Assembly: GCF_003003235.1 (NCBI RefSeq)
Contig: NZ_PVUE01000004.1
Location: 62,001-126,000, forward strand
Direction: 5' to 3'
From: Antricoccus suffuscus
Lineage (GTDB): Bacteria > Actinomycetota > Actinomycetes > Mycobacteriales > Antricoccaceae
DNA length: 64,000 bases
A program made the position numbers and the translations under genes. Shown in pieces: positions 1-8,703 of the stretch. Within the stretch, counting starts at the first letter, position 1; each line of letters begins with the position of its first letter. The notes beneath the pieces were generated by a model, which ran no database searches, was not told the origin of the DNA, and saw nothing but the letters and a program-made list of their open reading frames with translations.

Positions 1-800
1 CGGCCGAGCTCGCGGATGTCGTTGCTCGAGAGTTGGAACTCGACGGTTCCGGGCACCTGCTCGACGTGGGATGTGGGCCGGGTGTCCTGGCGGTCCAGCT
101 GGCGCCGCTGTTCGAGCTGGTGACCGCGATCGATCCGGACCCGGACATGATCGCCGAAGCACGCCGGCACGCCACAGCCCATGCTGTGACACTCGAACTG
201 CGGCGGGCGAGAGCCGAGGACATCGGCATGCTCGATCTCCCGCCGATGCGCGTGGTCACCTTTGGTCAGTCTTTCCACCGCGTCTCTCGCACTCCCGTCG
301 CCGAGACTGTCTATGACCTCCTGGAGCCGGGCGGCGCGATCGTGCTTGTCAGCCACGACATCAACGCCAGTCCGGCACCCACGAGCACCGGTGATCCATC
401 GATCCCCGACCAGGAGGTGCAGGAACTGATCACACGGTACCTGGGTCCGGATCGCCGCTCTGGCCTGCGTCCCGTCAGCAGCTGTTCGTCGGAGCCCTGG
501 GAGGTCTCGCTGGCCAAGACACGATTCGGGGAGCCGGCGACTGTCCATGCACCCGGCCGTCGCGACGTCACTCGCGACGTCGACGGCATCATCTCCGGCT
601 ACCTATCGATGTCGTACGCGGCTCCCCACCTCTTCGGAGACCGGCTCGGACTCTTCGTCGACGATCTGCGGAGCCTGCTCATCGCCCGCACGGAAACGGG
701 ACGCTTTTGGGACTGGCCTGGCGAAACTGCTGCGCTCATCGCCCGCAAGCCCTCCCGCACGTGGGACCTTCCGATCGGCACCACCTACTCGCCCCGGTAG
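1..800 (+). CDS. Class I SAM-dependent methyltransferase, 5' end outside window
   Basis: The reading frame is open from base 3 and ends at a TAG at 798-800, so the gene starts upstream of the window; a TTG at 33 is only an internal codon. Motif I of the Rossmann methyltransferase fold is clear (LLDVGCGPGVLAV, just after the window edge), followed by an acidic residue ending strand 2 (AIDPDPDMI), which is where the SAM ribose is bound. The middle has the usual FGQSFHRV stretch in place of motif IV and a strand-5 motif EPGGAIVLV. This supports a small-molecule or unassigned SAM methyltransferase; the substrate cannot be told. The C-terminal part (about 130 residues) is not diagnostic. The downstream neighbour is a decayed recombinase, so the gene may lie at the edge of an accessory segment. 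Confidence 0.8.
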   Translation, partial: AELADVVARELELDGSGHLLDVGCGPGVLAVQLAPLFELVTAIDPDPDMIAEARRHATAHAVTLELRRARAEDIGMLDLPPMRVVTFGQSFHRVSRTPVAETVYDLLEPGGAIVLVSHDINASPAPTSTGDPSIPDQEVQELITRYLGPDRRSGLRPVSSCSSEPWEVSLAKTRFGEPATVHAPGRRDVTRDVDGIISGYLSMSYAAPHLFGDRLGLFVDDLRSLLIARTETGRFWDWPGETAALIARKPSRTWDLPIGTTYSPR

Positions 801-841
801 ATGATCGGCTTCTGGTGGCGCGATCCGCCTTCGCGGACGAG

Positions 842-949
842 TTGATCGCCCGGCAGATCAGCCTCTCGCTCGGTGGGTCCGTCTACGACCCGACCGATGC
901 CGTCGGTCGCTTGCTGTTCAACGTCCTGGCAATAGGGGCCGGCGGCTGA
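842..949 (+). pseudogene. Serine recombinase (resolvase/invertase family) remnant
   Basis: The frame reads ISLSLGGSVYDPTDAVGR followed by LLFNVLA, which matches the segment of small serine recombinases that links the catalytic domain to the long helix E. In the family this continues with a conserved M-V-A-E-F-E run. Here it breaks into IGAGG and a TGA at 947-949. In another frame, a few bases on (961-972), QPKL appears, resembling the GKQPKL of the same proteins, so a frameshift or deletion is likely. No catalytic serine domain is present upstream because the methyltransferase gene occupies that sequence. It is a fossil of a mobile element and not a working gene. Confidence 0.65.
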
Positions 950-1206
950 CCGAGCAAGTACAACCCAAACTCGGGAAGCGGGCCATCGAGCAGTGGTCGG
1001 CGCAGTCCACGTCCCCGGACGTGTCGACCGGACGGCCGGTGCAGCACCCCCGGTCATCGTCGCGTCCCACCTCAGCGCCATCGTCGGTCAGCCTATGGCG
1101 GTCGTCCGATCAGAAGTTCCGCGGACGATCAAGCGCGCGACGTCGCCGAACGCCGGCTATGGCTCGGATCTCATCGAGTGTCGGCGCCGTGCACTACGTT
1201 GCGGTG

Positions 1207-1635
1207 ATGACATCTCGACGGCATTGGGTGATAGTCGCCTCGCGTGATCACGCCAGGCGCGGCGTAAGTAGCGGTTTCGTGATGGCCAACCACGGCAAGC
1301 GGGCGCCGCTGGCCCGGATGAGGGCCGGCGACGGCATCCTCATTTACTCGCCGAGCACTACCTATCCCCACGGTGAGCCACTGCAAGCGGTCACCATCAT
1401 CGGCGAGGTCACCGGAGACGAGCCCGAGCCCAGCGAGGTGATCGCTGGCGGCTTCCGTCGCGCGGCGAGGCTGCGTGAGATTGAGCCGCTGCCACTTGGG
1501 CTGATCCGCGAGTATCTTCCCGTCGCGCGGATACGGTTCGGCTTCTTCGAGCTTGACGCGGTGGACGCCGAGGCTCTCTTGGATCTCGTGGCGCGCCGGG
1601 TCGCCGAGCAAGGTCCGACGACACCACCCGGGTAG
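1207..1635 (+). CDS. EVE (PUA-like) domain protein
   Basis: A 142-residue product. The start is set at the ATG 1207 because the sequence from MTSRRHWVIVASRDH onward matches the beginning of EVE-domain proteins, while the frame upstream is low-quality. Characteristic features are the N-terminal strand with VASRDHARRGV, FVMANHGKR, the RMRAGDGILIYSP strand, and YPHGEPLQAVTIIGEV. EVE domains have the PUA fold and bind modified bases; they occur in restriction or anti-phage contexts and as stand-alone proteins. This is a stand-alone copy, next to a recombinase fossil. What it binds here is unknown. No clear Shine-Dalgarno sequence is seen. Confidence 0.75.
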   Translation: MTSRRHWVIVASRDHARRGVSSGFVMANHGKRAPLARMRAGDGILIYSPSTTYPHGEPLQAVTIIGEVTGDEPEPSEVIAGGFRRAARLREIEPLPLGLIREYLPVARIRFGFFELDAVDAEALLDLVARRVAEQGPTTPPG

Positions 1636-2008
1636 CCGAAGTGGCAAGGGTTGACGTCGCACATATGGTATCGGTGCCCTCGTCCTGCGGCGATGGCGGA
1701 CGGCTATTTCGCGGTCGTCCGGCCACCGCGAGAACGGCCTTGCCACGCTCACCAGAGTCACCGGCGTCGCCACCCCCTTCGACCGGCTTGGTGCGTGTAT
1801 TGATCACGCTTATGCATTCGAGACCGGCTCGGCGGACTGAGGTCACGTGCACTCGTCATGACCTGCCATCACGCCGTCCGTTTGAGGACCGTGTTGTGGC
1901 ACACACCGCCTGAGCGTCCGTGACTGGACCCGTCGCGGCGAGGAATTCGGACGGGGCCGAAGATAGCCTGACCACAGGCCCAGTTCCCAGCAGATTGGTG
2001 AATCCATC
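1636..2008. other. Intergenic region, 373 bp, no gene seen
   Basis: No reading frame here resembles a protein family on either strand; the longer open frames are composition-driven. A possible sigma70-like -10 (TAGCCT, around 1975) lies shortly before the VOC gene at 2009, without a convincing -35. Confidence 0.5.
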
Positions 2009-2413
2009 ATGCACGCCACGCCATTCCTTACCTTCCAACCCGACCGCGGTCAGAGTGCCTCGGAAGCGATGAGCGCCTACGTCGAACTCTTCGAAGACGG
2101 CGAGGTGCTGTCGGATCAGCGTCGAGGTCCCGGAGATCCTGGCGGCGAGGGCACGATCGTGATTGCCGAGTTCAGAGTCGCTGGCCTGACGTTCCGCTGC
2201 AGCGACAGCCCAATCCGGCACGAATGGGACTTCACCCCAGCTATCTCAGTATGGATCGACTGCCCATCGACCGACGAGCAGCAGCGGCTGTTCAACGCCC
2301 TGGTCGAAGGCGGAAGGGCACACATGCCCATCGATGACTACGGATTCGGTCCATTCGGGTGGGTCCAGGACCGGTTCGGCATCAACTGGCAGCTCGCGGC
2401 CGCCGCCGAGTAA
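2009..2413 (+). CDS. VOC family (PhnB-like glyoxalase superfamily) protein
   Basis: A 134-residue protein with the layout of PhnB-like VOC proteins. It opens with PFLTFQPDRGQSASEAMSAYV, the usual first strand and helix, then LFEDGEV. A central IVIAEFRVAGLTFRCSDSP follows, and the typical end is FGPFGWVQDRFGINWQL. These proteins dimerise through beta-alpha-beta-beta-beta units and often bind a metal; many are annotated 3-demethylubiquinone methyltransferases although no methyltransferase activity is implied. The substrate is unknown. The gene stands alone and is convergent with the XRE regulator at 2499-2720. Confidence 0.75.
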   Translation: MHATPFLTFQPDRGQSASEAMSAYVELFEDGEVLSDQRRGPGDPGGEGTIVIAEFRVAGLTFRCSDSPIRHEWDFTPAISVWIDCPSTDEQQRLFNALVEGGRAHMPIDDYGFGPFGWVQDRFGINWQLAAAAE

Positions 2414-2498
2414 CCTGCCTCCCGCGCCGGAAGGGGACCCGCATTCGGTGAATGTTCAAGTGGCGATATGGCACGCGGCTTCGACGTTATCCGAGGGT

Positions 2499-2720
2499 TT
2501 ACCGTCCCTGAGGGACGTTCGGACGGGCGGGTTCGGGGTCGAAGATCGACTCGATCGGTTGCTCAAAGAGCCGAGACAACGCGAACGCCAGGGGAAGACT
2601 CGGATCGTATCGACCGGTCTCGAGCGCGTTGATCGTTTGTCGCGAGACGTCGAGTTCGTCGGCGAGGACCGCTTGCGTCCAGCCGCGCGCGACGCGCAGG
2701 GCGCGGAGGTGGTTTCTCAT
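2499..2720 (-). CDS. XRE-family HTH regulator (short, YozG/PBSX-like)
   Basis: A 73-residue protein that is almost entirely one helix-turn-helix. The motif is LRVARGWTQAVLADELDVSR then QTINALETGRYDPSLPLAFALS, followed by a short tail with FEQPIESIF. This is the classic minimal XRE regulator that is normally co-transcribed with a small membrane protein, which is exactly what lies upstream: its start ATG overlaps the stop of the membrane gene at 2717-2720, so translation is coupled. It probably represses its own two-gene operon in response to a signal linked to the membrane partner, by analogy with similar pairs. Confidence 0.85.
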   Translation of the reverse strand: MRNHLRALRVARGWTQAVLADELDVSRQTINALETGRYDPSLPLAFALSRLFEQPIESIFDPEPARPNVPQGR

Positions 2721-3139
2721 CCGTTGCGGCCGGCGAGGACTGCCTGACCGACCGCCCAGCCGAGCATGCCGACGACGAAGATGACCCAGCCGCCGAGCCG
2801 CATGTCGAGACCGGCGATGCCGAGGAAACCGGCCGTGACGGCGGCCAGCATGGCCGCACCAAATCCGATGCTCAGCCCCTGGTAGGTCTGCCTGCTCTGG
2901 AGTTCGTCGATTCGCCGCAGGTGGCGTGCCATCGCCCAGATCACCCAGGCGAGCGGGATGATCGGTAGCACTGCCCAGACGAACCGCGCCGGACTGTTGC
3001 CATCCAGGCCGCCGAACAAAACGACAACGACGAGGATGACGACGTACGCCGCCATCGCGGGCAAGAAGTCGGTCATGAACCGTTTGGCTCTGGTGCGATC
3101 GCCGTTGCTCGCTCGTGTTGTGTCAAGGTTGCTTGTCAT
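2717..3139 (-). CDS. Small four-TM membrane protein paired with XRE regulator
   Basis: A 140-residue protein. The start is set at ATG 3139 (MTSNLDTTRASNG), which leaves a short hydrophilic lead and then four hydrophobic segments: AAYVVILVVVVLFGG, FVWAVLPIIPLAWVIWAM, a stretch around GFGAAMLAAVTAGFLGIAG, and GGWVIFVVGMLGWAVG. The frame stays open upstream, but a good promoter ends just before 3139, so a longer protein is unlikely. It overlaps the XRE gene by four bases. No enzymatic motif is visible. The pairing of a short XRE protein with a small membrane protein is recurrent in bacteria; function is unknown. Confidence 0.75.
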   Translation of the reverse strand: MTSNLDTTRASNGDRTRAKRFMTDFLPAMAAYVVILVVVVLFGGLDGNSPARFVWAVLPIIPLAWVIWAMARHLRRIDELQSRQTYQGLSIGFGAAMLAAVTAGFLGIAGLDMRLGGWVIFVVGMLGWAVGQAVLAGRNG

Positions 3140-3145
3140 GGTTCT

Positions 3146-3174
3146 ACTGTGCACGCTCACCGAATTGATGTCAA
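3146..3174 (-). promoter_or_regulatory. Promoter for the membrane protein/XRE operon, near-leaderless
   Basis: Read on the minus strand there is a perfect -35 TTGACA (3174-3169), a 17-bp spacer and a CACAGT -10 (3151-3146) that fits YAnnnT. Transcription would begin about at the ATG at 3139, giving a leaderless mRNA, as is common in Actinobacteria. No Shine-Dalgarno sequence is visible upstream of 3139, which agrees. Confidence 0.55.
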
Positions 3175-3319
3175 GCGTCCTTGTCACGACGGGAGTCGAG
3201 CTGACGTGACGGAGCGGGCGTGCGGGTATGCCGAGCCGAGCCCGCACGTCGGCCGCGGGGTTCTACAAGACGGGAAGTTCGCCCTGGGAGAACGCGGGAA
3301 GAAAACCGACACCGGACGC

Positions 3320-3340
3320 CTTGAGTCATTCACACTCAAC
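3320..3340 (+). promoter_or_regulatory. HAIR-type inverted repeat (HspR operator) upstream of lon
   Basis: CTTGAGT (3320-3326), seven bases, then ACTCAAC (3334-3340). The HspR-associated inverted repeat is CTTGAGT-N7-ACTCAAG, so 13 of 14 arm positions match with exact spacing. It lies 20 bp before the lon ATG and overlaps the expected promoter. lon is a known HspR target in Streptomyces, so heat-shock control by HspR is the natural reading. The hspR gene itself is not in the window. Confidence 0.85.
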
Positions 3341-3360
3341 TTTGAAGGTTAGGTACAACG

Positions 3361-5691
3361 ATGGCTACTATAACGCCTTTGCCCGTACTCTTCGTGAACG
3401 ATCTCGTCGTACTGCCCGGTATGGTCGTCCCGATCGAGCTGGACGACGCCTCGCGGGCCGCGATCGACACCGCCGCGAACAGTTCGGACGGCAAGCTCCT
3501 CGTCGCGCCGCGACTCGAGGACCGCTACCCGTCGTACGGCGTGGTCGCGACAATCGTGCAACAGGGTCGCCTCGCCACTGGAGAACCGGCGGCCGTGGTC
3601 AAGGCCGAAAGCCGCGCCAAGATCGGATCCGGCGTCCCCGGTGCAGGTACGGCGCTCTGGGTAGAGACCGAAGAGATCGAGAACGCCGAGCCAGAGGAGA
3701 CCGTCAAGACGCTGGCCAGCGAATACAAGGCGCTGGTCGTCTCGACACTTCAACGGCGTGACGCATGGCAGGTGATCGACACCGTCAACAAGGTCACCGA
3801 CCCGTCCGCGCTGGCCGATCTCGCCGGCTACGCTCCGTACCTTGACTCGGCGCAGAAGCGCCAGTTGCTCGAAACCCCTGACGTGAGCGAACGGCTTACT
3901 CAACTGATCGCCTGGACCAAGGACCACATCGCCGAGGTCGAGGTCAACGACAAGATCGCCACCGACGTACGCGAAGGCATGGACAAGACGCAGCGGGAGT
4001 TCCTGCTCAAGCAGCAGCTCGCGGCGATCCGCAAGGAGCTCGGCGAAGACGAACCCGACGGCGCGGACGACTACCGCACGCGCGTAGAGGCCGCCGACCT
4101 GCCAGAAGACGTCCGGAAGGCGGCGCTGCGCGAGGTCGGCAAGCTCGAACGCGGCAGCGACCAGAGCCCCGAAGCGGGCTGGATTCGCACCTGGCTGGAC
4201 ACCGTCCTCGACCTGCCGTGGACGACGCGCACCGAGGACTCTTCGGACATCACCGCCGCACGCGGCGTACTCGACGCCGACCATCACGGCCTGGAGGACG
4301 TCAAGGACCGGATCGTGGAATACCTCGCGGTCCGTGCCCGTCGCGCTCAGCGCGGCATGGAAATCGTTGGCGGGCGTGGTTCGGGCGCCGTACTGGCTCT
4401 CGTAGGCCCGCCCGGTGTCGGAAAGACGTCGCTCGGTGAGAGCGTCGCCAGGTCGCTCGGCCGCAAGTTCGTGCGAGTAGCCCTCGGAGGCGTCCGCGAC
4501 GAGGCCGAGATCCGTGGGCACCGCCGGACGTACGTCGGCGCGCTGCCGGGTCGCATCGTGCGGGCCATCAGCGAGGCGGGCTCGATGAACCCCGTCGTAC
4601 TGCTCGACGAGATCGACAAGGTCGGCTCGGACTACCGCGGCGATCCCGCGGCGGCGCTGCTCGAGGTGCTGGACCCGGCGCAGAACCACACGTTCCGCGA
4701 CCACTACCTCGAGGTCGACCTCGACCTGTCCGACGTACTGTTCCTGGCCACCGCCAACGTCATCGACTCGATTCCGCAGGCGCTGCTGGATCGGATGGAG
4801 ATTGTTAGCCTCGACGGCTACACCGAGGACGACAAGATTGCGATCGCCCGCGACTTCCTGCTGCCGCGGCAGCTGGAGCGGGCCGCGCTGACCGCCGACG
4901 AGGTCGAGCTGACCGACGCGGCGCTGCGCGAGATCGCGGCGGACTACACCCGTGAACCCGGCGTACGCCAGCTCGAACGGCTGCTGGCCAAGGCGCTGCG
5001 CAAGGCGACAACGAAGCTCGCCGGAGACGAGTCCGAAGGCAAGCAGGTCATCGACCTGGACAACCTGCGCGACTACCTTGGACGCCCACGGTTCACACCC
5101 GAGGCGCATGAGCGTACGTCGGTGCCCGGTGTCGCGACCGGTCTCGCGGTGACGGGTCTCGGCGGTGACGTGCTGTTTATCGAGGCCAACGCGGTCCCTG
5201 GCAAAGCGGGGCTCACGATGACCGGCCAACTCGGCGACGTGATGAAGGAGTCGGCGCAGATCGCGCTGTCCTATGTGCGGGCCCACGCAGAGCAGTTGGG
5301 GATCACTGACCCATCCGTGCTCGACAGCAGCATTCACGTGCACGTCCCGGCGGGCGCCGTACCCAAGGACGGGCCGTCCGCGGGTGTCACCATGGTCACG
5401 GCTTTGACGTCGATGGCGACCGGTCGGCCGGTGCGTTCGGACGTCGGGATGACCGGCGAGGTGACCTTGAACGGCCGGGTACTGCCGATTGGCGGGCTCA
5501 AGCAGAAACTGCTTGCCGCCCAGCGTGCGGACCTGACCACCGTGTTCGTGCCGAAGCGCAACGAACCTGACCTCGACGACGTACCTGCCGAAGTACTCGA
5601 GGTGATCGACGTACGCCCGATGACTGACGTGGCCGAACTTGTCAATCTCGCATTGGAGCCTGCGGTGAAGCAGGAGTACGCCGTTGCCTAA
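3361..5691 (+). CDS. lon: ATP-dependent protease Lon
   Basis: 776 residues, normal for LonA of actinobacteria. The N-terminal substrate-recognition domain starts PLPVLFVNDLVVLPGMVVPI. The AAA+ module has Walker A GPPGVGKTS (349-357) and Walker B VVLLDEIDK (412-420). The C-terminal protease domain carries the catalytic serine in PKDGPSAG (S673) and lysine in GGLKQK (K716), 43 residues apart as in E. coli Lon. It degrades unfolded and specific regulatory proteins in the cytoplasm. The ATG at 3361 follows the HAIR element closely. It is a single-gene unit ended by the hairpin at 5750-5788. Confidence 0.97.
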   Translation: MATITPLPVLFVNDLVVLPGMVVPIELDDASRAAIDTAANSSDGKLLVAPRLEDRYPSYGVVATIVQQGRLATGEPAAVVKAESRAKIGSGVPGAGTALWVETEEIENAEPEETVKTLASEYKALVVSTLQRRDAWQVIDTVNKVTDPSALADLAGYAPYLDSAQKRQLLETPDVSERLTQLIAWTKDHIAEVEVNDKIATDVREGMDKTQREFLLKQQLAAIRKELGEDEPDGADDYRTRVEAADLPEDVRKAALREVGKLERGSDQSPEAGWIRTWLDTVLDLPWTTRTEDSSDITAARGVLDADHHGLEDVKDRIVEYLAVRARRAQRGMEIVGGRGSGAVLALVGPPGVGKTSLGESVARSLGRKFVRVALGGVRDEAEIRGHRRTYVGALPGRIVRAISEAGSMNPVVLLDEIDKVGSDYRGDPAAALLEVLDPAQNHTFRDHYLEVDLDLSDVLFLATANVIDSIPQALLDRMEIVSLDGYTEDDKIAIARDFLLPRQLERAALTADEVELTDAALREIAADYTREPGVRQLERLLAKALRKATTKLAGDESEGKQVIDLDNLRDYLGRPRFTPEAHERTSVPGVATGLAVTGLGGDVLFIEANAVPGKAGLTMTGQLGDVMKESAQIALSYVRAHAEQLGITDPSVLDSSIHVHVPAGAVPKDGPSAGVTMVTALTSMATGRPVRSDVGMTGEVTLNGRVLPIGGLKQKLLAAQRADLTTVFVPKRNEPDLDDVPAEVLEVIDVRPMTDVAELVNLALEPAVKQEYAVA

Positions 5692-5749
5692 GCGCTTCGT
5701 TCGCTGAGCACAGACCGCGCACCGGATATCGCCGAGACGCGGTCAACCG

Positions 5750-5788
5750 AAATGCCCGTAATCTAGGTCCCGTAGATTACGGGCATTT
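5750..5788 (+). terminator. Intrinsic-type terminator hairpin after lon
   Basis: A perfect 16-bp inverted repeat: left arm 5750-5765 beginning AAATGCCCGTAATCTA, 7-base loop, right arm 5773-5788 ending GGGCATTT. The right arm ends in three T residues, so it may terminate in both directions. Confidence 0.85.
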
Positions 5789-5841
5789 CGCGCCTCGCGG
5801 ACTCAAGCCGTCGCCGGAGGCGCTCTTGATAGGAGGTCTTG

Positions 5842-6321
5842 ATGGGATCGTTCGACGTGCTTCTCGAGGACGAGCGCACCCAGCTCGAGGCGTTTGTCGA
5901 GGAATACCGCGGTGCCTTCGAGCGCCGACTCGATGGCCTGTCGGACGAGCAACTCCGTCGCCGGCTAGTGCCGTCGGCGACGACGCTGCTCGGTTTGCTC
6001 AAGCACGTCACGTGGATGCAACGAGTCTGGTTCGAGGAGTGCATCGGGGGTATACCCCGGCTCGAACTAGGACTGGTGCGCAGCCCGGAGGAGTCCTTCC
6101 AGCTCGCTGACGACGACACCGTCGCGAGCGTGACGGCCGCATACAGGGCAGCGTGCGCGACAGCCCGGAGTACCGTAGCCGACCTCACGCTGGACGCTGT
6201 TGTGACGGGACATCGTGGCGGTGACCGCACGGTGCGCTGGGTGTACTTGCAGGTGTTGCGCGAACTGGCCCACCATTGCGGTCACGCCGACATCTTGCGC
6301 GAACAGATACTCGCTAACTGA
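5842..6321 (+). CDS. DinB-family protein (mycothiol-transferase-like)
   Basis: 159 residues. The ATG at 5842 has a strong Shine-Dalgarno (AGGAGG at 5831-5836, five-base gap); a TTG three bases earlier is less likely. The protein is a four-helix bundle type: LDGLSDEQLRRRLVPSATTL, then LLKHVTWMQRVWFEE with the first metal-ligand histidine, and the C-terminal LRELAHHCGHADILREQI with the other two. This histidine triad and spacing define DinB/DUF664 proteins, metal-dependent enzymes that in actinobacteria include mycothiol S-transferases. The substrate is not known. It sits alone between lon and gyrB. Confidence 0.85.
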   Translation: MGSFDVLLEDERTQLEAFVEEYRGAFERRLDGLSDEQLRRRLVPSATTLLGLLKHVTWMQRVWFEECIGGIPRLELGLVRSPEESFQLADDDTVASVTAAYRAACATARSTVADLTLDAVVTGHRGGDRTVRWVYLQVLRELAHHCGHADILREQILAN

Positions 6322-6692
6322 ATTCGAGGCGCGCGCACATGAAATCCGGCCGAAGTTCCGTGGCGTCCCATGCTGGCCCGCGACCGCCCCGCAGCACTCC
6401 CGAACCGGCGTCTAATCGGCACAGAATCGCCCAGGACGCGTCAATCACTTAGTTGCCTCTGTGCATATCCCGCGTCTGAGCCCTATCTAGGCGTAGTATT
6501 AGAGGGTCAACCAGACAGATTTCGCCCTGAGGTCGCCGCTGCGGGACTTTAAGAGCCCTGCCCTACCTCACTACTGGCCCCGTCAAGCAGATTCCGGCTG
6601 ACCGAGGATCAGGAGTGCGGAGAAGAGCAGGGACCGGCATTGCGCGATAACGCGAAACTGTGTCTGTCCGAACAGGAAGGCAGCATCCCCGA
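6322..6692 (+). other. 371-bp leader region upstream of gyrB
   Basis: No coding sequence is convincing here. A plausible -10 (TAGTAT, 6494-6499) sits about 200 bp before the gyrB start, without a clear -35, so gyrB may have a long leader. No dnaA-box cluster was noticed by eye. In most actinobacteria this place is taken by recF and a DUF721 gene; neither is here. Confidence 0.35.
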
Positions 6693-8660
6693 GTGGCTGA
6701 AAACCCGGCTGAGAAGCCCGCGAACGATAGCAAGGCCAAGAAGGCATACGGCGCAGACTCGATCACCGTCCTGGAAGGTCTCGAAGCGGTCCGCAAACGG
6801 CCGGGTATGTATATCGGATCGACCGGCGAGCGTGGCCTGCACCACTTGATCTGGGAGGTCGTCGACAACTCGGTCGATGAGGCCCTCGCCGGCTACTGCG
6901 ACCGGGTCGAGGTCACGCTGATGGCCGACGGCGGCGTGCGTTGCAAGGACAATGGTCGCGGCATCCCGGTCAATGTCGGCAAGGGTCAGACGATGCCGGC
7001 CGTCGAGCTGGTGCTCACCGTGTTGCACGCCGGCGGCAAGTTTGACTCCGACTCGTACGCCGTCTCTGGTGGCCTGCACGGTGTCGGCGTTTCGGTGGTC
7101 AATGCGCTATCGACGCGGCTCGATGTCGACATCCACCGCAACGGCTTCCAGTGGACGCAGACCTACGAGCACAGCAAGCCGGCGGCGCCGCTGAAGAAGG
7201 GTCCGGCGGTCAAGGACACCGGCACGACAATCACCTACTGGGCCGACCCGACGATCTTTGACGCGGTCGTCTACAGCCTCGAGACGATCACCCGTCGACT
7301 GCAGGAAATGGCCTTCCTCAACAAGGGCTTGACCATCGTCGTACGCGACGAGCGGCATGAGACGCCCGAAGAGGTCACATTCTGTTACCCCGGCGGGCTC
7401 GAAGACTTCGTCAAGCACATCAACTCGTCCAAAAACCCTATCCACAAGTCCATCATCAGCTTCGGCGCCGAAGAAAAGGGCATCTCCGGCGAGATCGCGA
7501 TGCAGTGGAACGAGTCGTACGGTGAGTCTGTGCGCACCTTCGCCAACACGATCAACACTCATGAGGGTGGCACCCACGAGGAAGGCTTCCGGTCGGCGTT
7601 GACCACCGTGGTCAACCGCTATGCCATCGACAAGCGAGTGCTCAAGGACAAAGACGAACGGCTCTCCGGCGACGACATCCGCGAGGGTCTTGCTGCCGTA
7701 GTGTCGGTCAAGCTGTCCGAACCACAGTTCGAGGGTCAGACGAAGACCAAGCTCGGCAACGCCGAGGCGAAGACTTTCGTGCAGAAACTATGCAACGACT
7801 GGCTGACCGACTGGTTTGAGCGCAACCCCAGCGAAGCAAAGACAATCATCAATAAATCGGCGGATGCGGCGCGTGCTCGCCGTGCCGCCCAGGAGGCCCG
7901 CAAGCTGGCCCGTCGCAAGACCGCGATGAACGGCATCAATATGCCGGGCAAGCTGATGGACTGCCGCTCCAACGACCCGTCGAAGTCGGAGTTGTTCATC
8001 GTGGAGGGCGACTCCGCCGGCGGCTCGGCCCGGTCCGGCCGTGACTCGCTCTACCAGGCGATCCTGCCCATTCGCGGCAAGATCATCAACGTAGAGAAGG
8101 CTCGCCTGGATCGCGCGATGAAAAACAACGAGGTCCAGTCGTTGATTACGGCCATGGGGGCCGGCATTCACGACGACTTTGATATTGAGAAAGCTCGATA
8201 TCACAAGCTGGTGTTGATGGCCGACGCCGACGTCGACGGCCAGCACATCCGCACCCTGCTGCTGACCTTCCTGTTCCGGTTTATGCGCCCGCTGATTGAG
8301 GCCGGCTACGTCTACCTCGCTCAGCCGCCGTTGTTCAAGATCAAGTGGGGCGGCAAGACCGGCGACCAATACGCCTATACCGACCGGGAGCGTGACGGCC
8401 TGCTGCAGGCCGGCATCGACGCCGGCCGGCGCCCGCCCAAGGAAGAGGGCATCCAGCGCTACAAGGGTCTTGGCGAGATGGACGCCAAGGAACTGTGGGA
8501 GACCACCATGGACCCGACCACCCGCATGTTGCTGCAAGTCAGCCTCGATGACGCGGCGACCGCAGATGACCTCTTCAGCGTGCTGATGGGCGATGACGTC
8601 GAGTCCCGGCGCAACTTCATCACCCGCAACGCCCGCGACGTCCGGTTCCTCGACATCTAA
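6693..8660 (+). CDS. gyrB: DNA gyrase subunit B
   Basis: 655 residues from GTG 6693 ([17 protein letters not shown]), chosen because AGGAAGG lies upstream at 6675-6681 while a GTG at 6660 has no ribosome site; the longer form would add 11 residues. It shows the GHKL ATPase ([36 protein letters not shown]), the transducer domain, the TOPRIM motifs EGDSAGGSA and DADVDGQHI, and the GyrB tail [20 protein letters not shown]. With GyrA it forms the A2B2 topoisomerase that introduces negative supercoils. It is followed 43 bp on by gyrA, likely one operon with DUF3566. Confidence 0.97.
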   Translation: MAENPAEKPANDSKAKKAYGADSITVLEGLEAVRKRPGMYIGSTGERGLHHLIWEVVDNSVDEALAGYCDRVEVTLMADGGVRCKDNGRGIPVNVGKGQTMPAVELVLTVLHAGGKFDSDSYAVSGGLHGVGVSVVNALSTRLDVDIHRNGFQWTQTYEHSKPAAPLKKGPAVKDTGTTITYWADPTIFDAVVYSLETITRRLQEMAFLNKGLTIVVRDERHETPEEVTFCYPGGLEDFVKHINSSKNPIHKSIISFGAEEKGISGEIAMQWNESYGESVRTFANTINTHEGGTHEEGFRSALTTVVNRYAIDKRVLKDKDERLSGDDIREGLAAVVSVKLSEPQFEGQTKTKLGNAEAKTFVQKLCNDWLTDWFERNPSEAKTIINKSADAARARRAAQEARKLARRKTAMNGINMPGKLMDCRSNDPSKSELFIVEGDSAGGSARSGRDSLYQAILPIRGKIINVEKARLDRAMKNNEVQSLITAMGAGIHDDFDIEKARYHKLVLMADADVDGQHIRTLLLTFLFRFMRPLIEAGYVYLAQPPLFKIKWGGKTGDQYAYTDRERDGLLQAGIDAGRRPPKEEGIQRYKGLGEMDAKELWETTMDPTTRMLLQVSLDDAATADDLFSVLMGDDVESRRNFITRNARDVRFLDI

Positions 8661-8703
8661 CGTCCCTCACACTGCAGCTATGCACTAACGGAGATAAACA
8701 CAA

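Noticed and set aside
3349-5343. 664-residue frame antisense to lon
   Set aside because: A shadow of strong codon bias in lon; the plus strand encodes a complete Lon with all active-site motifs.
6322-6692. Replication origin upstream of gyrB
   Set aside because: No cluster of DnaA boxes (TTGTCCACA-like) or AT-rich unwinding element was visible by eye, and dnaA is absent.
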